Source: Pelargonium tetragonum
Taxonomy: Eukaryota; Streptophyta; Magnoliopsida; Geraniales; Geraniaceae
DNA length: 64,000 bases
Direction of reading: 5' to 3'
Assembly: GCA_036897445.1 (NCBI GenBank)
Contig: JAYMTL010000086.1
Coordinates: 20,376 to 84,375, forward strand
Of this stretch, positions 54,218 through 64,000 are shown piece by piece. Within the stretch, counting starts at the first letter, position 1; each line of letters opens with the position of its first letter. The notes under the pieces were generated by a model. That model saw only the letters and a list, made by a program, of their open reading frames with translations. It did no database searches and was not told where the DNA came from. The position numbers and the translations under genes were made by a program.

Positions 54218-56809
54218 CATTTTTCGTAATTAATATTTTATATGTACTTTGCAAAGATCCTCTATGAATGAAAAAACTTTATAGGATCTAATCAACGGAA
54301 AGGGTTGAAAAAAGAATCCGAAATCTACTCCTCTTACACTCCGAAAAGTTTAGGGTTCTGCAAGCTTTTTATAGGGATTTTTCGTTCCTGGTCTTTTTAG
54401 AGGTATGTTCTGTAAGCTAATTCAAGCTTTCCTAGTTTTCGGGAGAGGCTGGTAAGCCAATTCCTCGGGTTCCTGTGGGTTGCTTTCTATTCTTTAACCC
54501 GGGTGTCCACGATACTCATATAGAAAGCAAAACCGAGAAGAATTTGTGCTTTTACAGAGCAGCTTGTCCGATTTATACTTATTTATGCTCTAAGAAAAGT
54601 AGAAGAAAGTAACCTATAAAGAAGTAAGTGCTACCTTAGGTAACCAACTTAATATATTAGAAAAAGACTCGCTGTCAAAACCTATTTTGATCCGAATCGA
54701 AACTTGTCTCTAACACCTCACAACAATCAAGAAGTTTTTCCGTGTACTCCTCTTGAATGAATGTCCTTACTTTGACTTCTACTTTTTCTACCTATAACTA
54801 GAATTTACTACTCAGCAGGGTACTTATATACCTATTTGCCATGTTCTTTGTATTTATCTCTAACAATATTAAACAGCGTCATGTTACTCTTACTTGTGCT
54901 TTTCTTTATTCTTGGTGTAGTAAACGCTGTCTTAGGATCCCCTAAGCCTTAATTTCCTAGGTGTGTGCTTTAGTTCTCAAAGGTTAACCTATAGAACTTC
55001 TCTAAACACGGACGAGGAGAGCATAAAAGCCGTACTTTCTTCTCAATTAGAGCCCGAAAAATGTTGATACTCAAATTTGTCTACTACTAAAATTCTACAG
55101 TAGCCTTAACTACCTGAACCGATATCATACAGATAATTATACGGGTTTCTTGGTTAGCACCTATCGATCGAAAAGAAAAAATCTTAAGGAAAGTTATAAG
55201 GGAGTCTTATGTACGTCTAGTTTTTAGGAGCACCACGTAGCAATTGTGTAACGTTGTGGAAGTTTCCCTACCTTTTTCAAGAAATCCTCGGTCACTGCTG
55301 AAGAGTAATATATATGTCTGTACTTTCGAGTTCGAGGTAGTCCTCATTTTGATCGATTTTTATGTCTTGAGAAATTTTGACTTTGGTGTGAAGCCTCCTT
55401 TGCTTCAAAAGTCAAAGCTTTTTTGTCCGAACTGCCGAGCTCCGCTTACATGTGGAAACTCTTGTAATTGAATTCTATCTATATATTATATTGGGATATA
55501 CTTCGAAGGTAAAAGAGTCTTGTCCCGTGGGTAGGTATAGTAAACACAATAGCATTTTATTATATAATATTAAAGGACTTGTTAAAAAAAAGGAGGGGTT
55601 CGGCTACCATAAAATAAGGGCACTCCTTTCTAGAAAACAGAAGTGCTAAGTAATTACCTTTTACCGTCAAGACCTATAAAGTAAGAAAAGACTCCAAAAT
55701 CTAACAGTGAGAGACCTTTTTAGAACTAAAGCTACTCAACTTTTTGGTTATATTGGAGTACTGAAGTTTATCTACTTGTTCTTTTAAAAACCCCTTCGTC
55801 AAGTTCACAAATCCAGTATTAAGTCAAATAATCTTTAAAAAAAGAAAGGTTTACTCTAGTTGAGGCGTGGCAAAGGCATACGAAATTGACCAAATACTCC
55901 TTAGAAAAACGACCTCGTAGGTGAGGTAAGTCTTTCCTGTATCCTACTAGCTGTAATTTGAAATTCAATTTTATATCTCATTAAAAATCTTAATCCTAGT
56001 AGATTCTTTTATAAAGACTTTTTAAGAAGTTTTTCGTTCGGAAGTTAGCTTCTAGAGGCCTAACAAGATAATGAAATGAGTATTTACGGGTTTCTGCCAC
56101 TAGTTAGGAACCTTTTCCTATAAACCTCTTTCGGATACCTACCACACAAGGACTTAATTTACTACAAGGAGGTAATGCGTAGTATTAGGATAGATTCTGA
56201 ATGAGTATAGATCCACTATTATACCATACCCATCAACAGATTTACTGGTTCTTCTTGACTTAGCAGGAGAAAGGGGTTAGGAGGAGCAGCTGTACCTATT
56301 GCTTAGAGAGTAGGAACTGGAAGAAGGAGCAATAAATAGCACAGTTAGAGAGGCAACAGGAAGGGAAGCAACTAAAAGATAAAGGAGCAGAGGTTTATGC
56401 AGTTCGAACCTTCCCTCTTTTTAAGGGCTTAATAACACAACGCTTAACAAAAAAAACTTCCAAAGCCTTGATAGGTGTAGGGTTGGCAGTAGAGAAACAT
56501 TAAAAGCGCCTGTTCCTGACTATCTTATAAAAACTTCTAATTTGTAAACTAGTAACCCTCTTAATAAGAATGAATTTGTATTTTTTTTACAAGTATCTTG
56601 ATAAGGAAACCCCTAGAAACTCTGGAGCTTAAATCCCGCCCGAACTACTAGAGTCTTCAAAGTCAAAAAAGTAAATAAGTAAGTTATATGTAGCAGTCAA
56701 ACTACCTCGAACTAAAAAAGCTAGGGTACTCTTTATATAATATTCTACCTATTATGCATTAGTAAAGACTTTCCATAACAAGAATTGAAGATGAAACTAA
56801 ACAATACCA

Positions 56810-56843
56810 AAGTGCTTTTTTTAGAATGTCTTAAAAAGCACTT
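56810..56843. repeat. Perfect 11-bp hairpin
   Basis: AAGTGCTTTTT (56810-56820) and AAAAAGCACTT (56833-56843) are exact reverse complements with a 12-base loop. It is the longest perfect hairpin I noticed in the window. No gene flanks it. Confidence 0.75.
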
Positions 56844-57404
56844 CGGGTTTGAGGTCATTTTTATCCCGGCTTGTTTTATGTTTTATTTCCTATATGTTTT
56901 CATTATTTACCTTTTCTAAACGTTTAGTAAATCCCCTGGGAGGGCCCTTTGTTTACTAGAACTTAAAGACCCTGAGAATTTACGACACAAGCAAGAAGGA
57001 ATTCCTTTGGACCTTACTAACTCCTTGCGGCTTATTACACTGAATCGGTAATAATAAAGGGAGGCTGGTTAACTCAGTATTGTGATAATAGATTTTGCAA
57101 GGAAAAAGAATATAACTAAAAAATTGAAAAGTAAGGGAAATTTACTAATCTGATCTGAACATATTAATAAAAGCGAGCCCTAAGTTTCTTTTTTAACCCT
57201 TTGTAAAATAAGGAAGAAGTCACTCTATTTTTACAACCCCTGTTCTAGTTTAAATTCACTTATAGCTATTAATGAGTTTTTTTCAAAGTAGTTAATTACT
57301 AGTTAGTGAGTCCTCTTGTTTTAGATTGTTTCTGACATAGGAGGGCAGAGCCTTAATAGTAGAAACGGAAGTATTGTACCCAACTCTCGTGGCGCGGAGG
57401 GAAA

Positions 57405-57447
57405 TGTCTTATAGTTTAATGATAGAACAGGAAGACCTTCTATACCC
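57405..57447 (+). other. tRNA-like 5' fragment (D arm and anticodon-like loop)
   Basis: TAGTTTAATGATAGAACAG reads like a tRNA D arm: GTTT (57414-57417) pairs with GAAC (57425-57428) and the loop resembles AATGGATA. It is followed by CTTCTA, which resembles an arginine (UCU) anticodon loop. The anticodon stem pairs poorly, and no TTC loop or acceptor 3' strand follows, so it is at best a decayed tRNA piece. Confidence 0.2.
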
Positions 57448-57976
57448 GTACTGCTTACCCCCTTTGCTTTTTCTACCTTCTAGTCAGTAACCAGTTCATA
57501 TGAAAGCCTGTGCTTGTTAGCCAGCCGGTAATGACTAAGCCGGCAAATAAAGTATAGAATTTTGTAAGCCAATTAAGAACAACTCTAAGAAGGAACATGA
57601 ACAAGTTCACCTGTAATTACATGTACGCTTCTTAGGAACCAACTAAACTCAAAATCCACCCTCGCAAAGTCAAGTGTTGCTAATTAACTAGTGTTGCTAA
57701 TTAATGTTTTAGGAAGATATAATATATTAACCTGAAAGCAAGTTTATAAATTCTACTTAGCAGTCGAATGCTAGTGTAGCTCTTTAAGGTGGCCTGTTGT
57801 TGCAGTATAGCTAGGTAATTTATTACTTTGCAAGCCAATAGTAAGTGAATGTTTCTCTTGTCGGTGTAGCTAGCATGGATACATTGGCAGTTGAAAGAGG
57901 GTGAATGCGAATCCGGTTAAGTCCAATGGTTGAAGGTAAAGGCTCTCATTCTTTTCATAATTATTCCACTACACTA
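57448..57976. other. Non-coding stretch with local polarity switch
   Basis: A+C-biased to about 57690, then G+T-biased. Contains the 17-bp tandem duplication at 57673-57706. No gene is visible. Confidence 0.5.
57673..57706 (+). repeat. 17-bp tandem duplication
   Basis: AGTGTTGCTAATTAACT is followed directly by AGTGTTGCTAATTAATG, two adjacent units with 15 of 17 bases identical. This is the usual result of slippage or small tandem duplication. Confidence 0.85.
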
Positions 57977-58028
57977 ATTGGAGGAAATCACAGATTGGTA
58001 AAAGAGAATCTTCCTCATGAATCTCTGT
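57977..58028 (+). repeat. ~50-bp direct repeat flanking GC island, left copy
   Basis: Contains TTGGAG, CACAGATTGGTAAA and CTCATGAATCTCTGT in the same order and spacing as 58590-58637, with a 3-base length difference. The two copies bracket the GC-richer segment between them. Confidence 0.7.
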
Positions 58029-58031
58029 AAC

Positions 58032-58601
58032 AGCCAACCCTGGCGTCATTCTAACCTCTGACTCACTGACTTATCACTAGGGCTTGTACCCGAAGGATTT
58101 TAGTTATCCTAGCTCTGAGCCTCATGGCCCCGAGAGCTTCATTTAGAGCTCTTTGATCCCTATCTAAGGGCATAAGGGCTTCCCAAATTCCCTTGGGCTA
58201 CAGGATTTCCTTCATCCTCCTTATTTAAGCCCTTTCTCTTTGACTTATTCTAGTTCTAGAAAGCTTCCTCGCTCTGCTCTAGGATTAAGGATTCCTATCA
58301 AAGCTTATACTAAGGGATATCCCTTGTATCCCACACCCTTCTTGGGCAACTCTTCCTTCTATTGAAGGAGCCCTCAATGCCCAACTTCTTAATGGGCTAG
58401 TAAGGATTTTCCTTGATAGGGGCCTACCTAAATCTCTCTCCTTTTAGGACCACCCAATCAAGCATTTCACTCCCTTCCTTAGGGTTCTTTTCATTTAAGG
58501 GTTATCCCTTCGCCCCCTATTTGGGCACTCTTTGAAAAAGGAGCTTTCTCTTTCCTCAAAGCCCCTATCTTATTTGGGCCTTCTCTTCCTTTGGAGACTT
58601 C
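58032..58601. other. GC-richer, hairpin-dense island
   Basis: By eye this 570-base segment approaches half G+C, against about a third around it. Its minus strand is purine-rich. Short hairpins and palindromes are dense: AAGGGATATCCCTT (58312-58325), CCTTC-tatt-GAAGG (58355-58368) and GCCC-11 bases-GGGC (58379-58397). TTGGGC/TGGGC words recur near 58193, 58342, 58393, 58524 and 58574. No frame is open throughout; one minus-strand frame runs about 50 codons with only two TAG stops. Origin unknown; foreign insert or decayed element are possible. Confidence 0.5.
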
Positions 58602-58637
58602 CACAAATTGGTAAAGACTGAACTCATGATTCTCTGT
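58590..58637 (+). repeat. ~50-bp direct repeat flanking GC island, right copy
   Basis: Partner of 57977-58028, sharing TTGGAG, CACAAATTGGTAAA and CTCATGATTCTCTGT. Distance between copies is about 610 bases. The repeats could be ends of an inserted element or parts of a longer, decayed tandem unit. Confidence 0.7.
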
Positions 58638-58649
58638 CATTGAACATTA

Positions 58650-61600
58650 CCCATTTGTGAGCCTTTCCTGAATTTCATACCTTGGGTCGGTGGTTCGAGC
58701 TTGATCCAACATAAATGCTTGCCTTGTAAATGTAGTAACAGAATAAAAACTTCAGCGCGAGAAGCCAGCGTGTAAGGATACTTGGTTACACCTCAAGTTA
58801 TTTTAGGACATGCTCCAACGATTTACGGTTCACCAGGCCAACTTCTAGCTCTATAAATTTCAATCGAAAATACAAAATAGGAATGCAAGATATATGGTAG
58901 AATTCAACTCAACCGAAGAAATTGACCGATTAGAAATCCAAGAGTAGAAAACTTCTATTAGATTCGGTAGAAAAGCTTGTCAGAAATGAAGGACTTTCAA
59001 GTTAAAAGATAAAAAATGCAAGCTCAATTTCTATTAATCAGAAACTCATTCTATATAGAACCTTTTTCAATGGGAAAAAATTCCTTATTCTATATATTTT
59101 TTTCTATAGTAGAATTGAACCCTGCCTATTTAGATCGGAAGAAGCGCTTTCTAGCATAGCATCAAGATTAACTTGCAGCCAAACTAAAGGGATGCCTCCA
59201 TTATAACACAACTCTTTAACTCCTTGCACAAGGATCCGGTGGACTCAGTCAGCATGTTCTTAGTCAGTTCTATTCCAAATTTCTAGTTATAGGAATTACA
59301 CAGAATACAGATTAAATTATCGCATACTCCTCCTCGCTTTACCAAGAATACCAAGGCTTTTGACTTCTTAGACTCGAATTAAAAGTTTACCCGTATATTT
59401 TCTATTAGCTGCAATCCCAGGAATCCTGTTTATGGCTTAAACTACTTTAGCAGCACTTCCTTTCAGGCTCACAAGAACATTCCAAAGCCAAGAGCTACAA
59501 TTAATTTAATAGAGTTACAGTTACTTTTTTTATCAGGTTCAGAATCAAAATCTGTTATCTATCCTAAATTACCTAAACAGAAGAATAAATACAAATTTCG
59601 AGAGTAAGTTGTAAGTTCTTAATCCCACTAAAGGAAAATCCTTCTCAGGTCTAAGGAAAGCTACAATTCCTATATTAAGTATACTCTAACAAAGCTACAT
59701 ACTTATTTCTTATCCTGGCAACTTCCTAAAACAAATAGTTAATAATATCGCTACAAGGGATCTGAATAGCTTGGTCTAAACAACACACAATAACAAAAGG
59801 ATTGCCAGTATACATTAACATTAAATAGAATATTCCTATCTCGTTAAAGTTTGACAGATAAAAAGAATATCCAGTAACATCAATATCAACAGAGCTTTTT
59901 AGAATTCCAGCACTTGTTGAGCTTAATCCTAATCGCCCTGGCAGACTCCTTACTTTAAGCTAAACAGACTTAACTTAATAAAACCCTACTTAGAAATGAA
60001 AGGATAAAAGTACTATTAGAATAGAATTAAAGACTTTCAATACTAAAGAAAGATGAATAATAACCTTTAGAGACTGACTTTAGTTCCTGTAAGCTGTTGA
60101 TACATTTAACCTATACTTTTTAATTTGTAGACGAGTCCTATTCACTATAAAAGTTTCTAGAATTACTGATATTTATCATAATCCTTTCCTAGTTCACCTT
60201 ATTTGAGCCTAAACTATCTATTCTAGAAAATCCCATGAAGGAAACAAAGAACCTTTAAATAAAACCTTTCAGAAGTCGGAATACCAACGGAAGACTGGGA
60301 TTTCCCTAATATCAAAGATGGCTGACTCTTAATTGGGATTTCTAGGGTTTTTTTATCTTAAGCTTTTCTAGAGGCACTGCTGGGTAAGGCAAGATTTATC
60401 TTGCTCTATGGCTCTTATCTGGAGGATATAATCCTTAGAAGTAGAAGCATGAATCCCTTTTACCGAGTAAAAACCCCTTTTTCTTTTAGGAGGTTAGGTC
60501 ACAAGTATATACATGAGATATAACCACCCACTATAAGACCAACACCAATAATAGCTCTAAAAAAGAAACTTTATAATGACCTTGAGCTTAAGTCGAGAAA
60601 CCTAGAATACCAATAGCTACAATTCAGAGAGCTTGCTCTGGAGATAAGTAAGAAATACTAATAACCTTACACTATAAGATCTACAAATACAAGAACTAGG
60701 AAAAGCTTTAACTTGACTGCATCCCTGCTTTCAACAGTTTTAGCCTTCTCCTTATTCCTTATCCGAAATGGCAAAGCTACAGGCGAACAACCCTTACTTA
60801 AAATGAAATGCTTATAACTACTTAATTTCTATATATCCCTTCTTAGGAGCTAGAATACCCTTTCTTAGAAGTAGGAGTAGGAGCTTATACCAGTGAATCC
60901 CCAAAATACCTAAATACAAGGTAAATCCCTGTCAAAGCTCTTACAAGGAAACCCAAAGAAGATAATCTGTTTATTTGATTCCTTTAGCTACTGCTTTACT
61001 AACTAGCATCCAAAAGAAATAGAGGAAGATACTTCAAAGGCATGTCAAAGAAATAGAATCCGTTTCGGAAAGTTACCTCTTTGGAGATAATCCTAGCTTG
61101 GCTCATCAACAGAATACAAGAACTAATACCAAGGTATACTCTGTCTTAGAATCCTTTACAGGCTTACAAGGAATTTGGTAAGTACTACCTGAAAAAGTCC
61201 CTCATTAACAAGTTTTCATCTAGCTTTAGCAGCAACATTTCCTTTCCATTAAGACTGTTAGCTGTTAGGAATCTTATAAAGACATGAATACAAATTATGT
61301 TATCCTCTTTTACCGGCTTACCCATTAGATCTTGAACTCCTTTATAGCAAAGAAGGAGTTATTCTCTATCTAGTTAGGAATTCTCAAAATACAGAATACA
61401 AAACTCAGTTCAGTAAGAAGACATTACTCACAATGGAACTCCATTTAAGTCTTTCTTTAGTTAGAACCCTTTAATAGTATAGAATAGATCGGAATCCTGA
61501 AGGAAAGCTTTTAGCAAGACCAGAATACTCAACTTCCTTAGCATGGGCTCGCTTTACCAAATCCCAATACAAACCAGGTAACAAAGTTAGTGGACATTAG

Positions 61601-63070
61601 CTACAATTCCTATAGTTATTATTATCCCTTACAGGTTTAATCATTCTCTTTCCTGTAAACTGGGAATGAAATACCTCTCTGGGTACTTTATACTCTAGCT
61701 CCCATAAGAGAAGGAGCTCCATAAGATTAAGAATTCCTAAAATATATTATCAAACTGGAACTTTAAGATTCAGAATACAGGAACTTTCCTAACCTATCAA
61801 TTTCAGGCATTTTCTCGGTGCACCAATTAAAATGAAATCCTTAGAACCTAAAACCCAATCTTGAACCGAATTAGAAATATACAAATATCCCATCTTGCTA
61901 CTTGTAAAATAGGAACCCGCCTTATACTTAAACTCGACTCTTTGTAATTGTAAAAAGACTTATTATAAAGACTAAGAAAACCCGGGTTCTACAAAATACA
62001 AATGACTTTTAGAATTCCTTAAATGTTGGTTCAAAAACTTCAATAAGAATTAGCTAATCTCGAGGAAACCTCACACATATCAAAAGTTATTATCCAGAAA
62101 CAGAATCCGTTTAGAAATAGAAAGATAAAGCCTCCACGCCAAAAGTCTTCTATACCCTGAAGAGTTAAAGCTGCCCTTATGGGATACCCTGGAGACCTTC
62201 TTAGAGTCAGTCAACCTTTCCTACGCTTTGTGTTTTGAAGAATCTTACCTTTCCTTTAGAAAAAACCATGAAAGCAAATCCCCTTTTTTTAGAAAGCCCT
62301 CCGTGGTACTCTATCTTACGAGCTAAAACCGAAAGGAATACCAAAGGCAACTATTATCTCCTTTATCTGAAATGCCTTTAACCAACATCAAGAATTCAAC
62401 TTGACTTACAACCTAGAAATAAAGGCTATTAAAAAAGACAAATGCCTTTTGCTTCAACTTTCTATTTATATTCCGTAAAATCTTAACTATTTACCAAATC
62501 CAATACTCCTCAACTCAAAAGTAAAGAATCTCAAAACCCAGAATGAGTACAAGAAGTAAACGAAAGTGGACCAGGAAATGCTGACATTGCCAAGTTAAGA
62601 CATTGTCAAGGAAGAACTAAACCTGGATTAGAACCGACGAAGGTAGAAGTTAAGGGATATCTGGATATAGTGAATCTACGACTACTAAGAATTCTAGTTA
62701 CTTTATTTATATCTTTTATGAGGACTTACACACTTGGGATACTAGAACAGTACTTCAAACTACCTAAACTATCTGTTATCAATTCCTGGGAATCTACTCT
62801 AACAAGTGTAACAAGAAATAGAAGATGGTTTCCATTAAGACAAGACTTAGGAATTTAACGCCTGCTCATAGCTCATAGACCAGCATCCAAGCTTACACTG
62901 GTTAAGATACATGGCTAGTTACTTGAAGCTTCTCCATGTGCTACAAAGGGTATACTAATAAAGGAATACCTTGACTCTTTCTTAACCTTCGACATCCATT
63001 AATGTCAACATCTGAACCGAACTAGAAATTCAAAATTCAACTTGCTAGAAACACAATTCCACCTGTTCTT
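58650..63070 (-). repeat. A+C-biased zone of degenerate repeats
   Basis: The plus strand carries GAATACAA(A/G)-type words (near 61110, 61289, 61391 and 61766), as in 38831-41170 and opposite to 35940-38830. No gene is visible; open frames are below 65 codons. The second copy of CTATCTTACGAGCTAAA lies at 62311-62327. Near 58690 a GGTTCGAG stretch recalls a T-loop, but the stem does not form. Confidence 0.5.
62311..62327 (+). repeat. 17-bp exact dispersed repeat, copy 2
   Basis: Identical to 35355-35371 in the same orientation, with unrelated flanks. Confidence 0.75.
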
Positions 63071-63090
63071 TGTAAGCCGGCTCAGGATTT
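63071..63090 (+). repeat. 20-bp inverted dispersed repeat, arm 2
   Basis: Partner of 39743-39762 in opposite orientation, one mismatch in 20. It sits at the point where the A+C-biased zone turns into a G+T-biased one. Confidence 0.7.
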
Positions 63091-64000
63091 ATTGGGATTG
63101 CAGGTAAAGGTGTTCAAGATAACAGATTGTCTTTGCATTGAGGGTGCTAGAGGACGTAAGTGTAATAAAGGACTCGGCTTTAAAGTCTTCTTTGTTTATA
63201 GAGTTCCTAACCTGTTCATCGGGTAAAGCTGTTTATTGTTGTACTAATTCATTGAAAAGGAGTTCCCAGAGATTCCTAATTCTATTTCTTTTATATCTGG
63301 ATGCTAGAAAGCTTTATACCGATCTAAAGGAGTAATTCCTTGTTGTCAACCAGAGAATCCTATTTATTTGTAAATTTGTATTCCTAGCGGTAACACTTTA
63401 TATATAGACTAAACTTCTTTCTTTCCTTTTGTGTATATTCTGAGTTGAGAGTTGATTCCTAAGAGTTTGGAGTCAATGAATTCCTTTTATCTTGTAGAAA
63501 GCTTGATTCCCATCTGTATTGACAAGCTAAAGGAGAGCCTGAGAAGGTCAAGTAGGTCAAAGCAGCTCTTGATTCTAAAAAAGGAGTTCCTGTAGTTTAG
63601 AGTACATTCCAAACCTTAAGAGTTCCTGTTTAGTAGTTTAAGAAAGAGTCTAGGTATTCCGGGAATTTGTTCTAATGGAAATAGATTTAACAGATTATCT
63701 TTCCTTAAGATTGTTTAGGAAATCCTGTCTTAGTGAAACTGATTCTATTACCTTTAGATCTTGTGACAGTTCTTCTTTTGAGTTTAAGATAGATACCAGA
63801 TCTAGATTCTATTTATTTTGCAAGGAAGGGTTACCAGTCTTCAAAGGTCAATAATTTAAAGTGTAGCAAATCCTTCCTTTTCAGTTTCTAGGGAGATTCT
63901 CGATTTTAGTTTTGTTTTTTACGTTCTAAATATAAAGAAGAATTTTTTTCTGGGAATTCAACAAGTAAGGCTTCAAGTCATTTGTATTCTTTTAGGATAG
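63071..64000 (+). repeat. G+T-biased zone of degenerate repeats
   Basis: Composition flips at about 63071, and TTTGTATTC and GGTAAAGGTGT words return in the orientation of 35940-38830 (for example 63103, 63372 and 63983). No gene is visible, and the zone runs off the window's end. Confidence 0.5.

Larger units (their letters stand above)
51411..57404. other. AT-rich non-coding DNA
   Basis: About 6 kb without a supportable gene. A minor A+C-biased patch lies at 51720-51830. Hairpins occur at 54197-54217 and 56810-56843. All open frames are under 80 codons. Confidence 0.65.

Noticed and set aside
58640-58715. Possible methionine tRNA (TTTCATA and GGTTCGAGC)
   Set aside because: The stems on both sides of the T-loop and anticodon loop do not pair, and the D arm lacks its conserved GG.
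59132-59145. AGATCGGAAG resembling a sequencing adapter
   Set aside because: It departs from the adapter after ten bases and the surrounding sequence is continuous with its neighbours.
1-64000. CRISPR array, insertion sequence, rRNA gene or group II intron
   Set aside because: No evenly spaced identical repeats, no transposase or maturase frame, no rRNA-like stretch and no domain V consensus were found on either strand.

Overview
The window looks like part of a very gene-poor plant mitochondrial genome. It holds one gene that can be recognised with confidence: a complete, intact nad2 (subunit 2 of respiratory complex I) on the minus strand at 22741-24207. Its conceptual protein is of the land-plant mitochondrial type and closest, from memory, to seed-plant NAD2, but it is clearly diverged. 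A non-angiosperm seed plant is possible; the species cannot be fixed from this window. I found no rRNA, no complete tRNA, no CRISPR array, no transposase and no second conserved protein. G+C is roughly one third by eye, well below the usual 43-47% of seed-plant mitochondrial genomes. A nuclear copy of a mitochondrial cDNA is therefore an alternative that must be kept open.

Layout: 1-22740 is AT-rich non-coding DNA with an A+C-biased block (7130-8290) and a smaller one (15411-15545). nad2 follows with short flanks. 24208-35940 is again featureless AT-rich DNA with isolated hairpins and microsatellites. 35940-38830 is a G+T-biased zone and 38831-41170 an A+C-biased zone that use the same short words in opposite orientation. 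41170-57400 is AT-rich filler with further small A+C-biased blocks at 48561-48760, 50940-51410 and 51720-51830. 57400-58650 contains a tRNA-like fragment, a 17-bp tandem duplication and a GC-richer, hairpin-dense island flanked by ~50-bp direct repeats. 58650-63070 is A+C-biased and 63071-64000 switches back to G+T-biased.

Three points stand out. First, nad2 is one uninterrupted reading frame although seed plants normally split it with four group II introns, one of them trans-spliced; this points to replacement by a spliced (and probably edited) cDNA. Second, the non-coding DNA is built from short repeated words: micro-palindromes of the type GGAATCC/GGATTCC/GGAATTCC scattered over the whole window, and a 13-mer (AATTACATTACCT) found seven times. 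Third, there are long strand-polarised zones that flip orientation at sharp points. These features are not explained by coding and suggest expansion by copying and inversion of small repeats.
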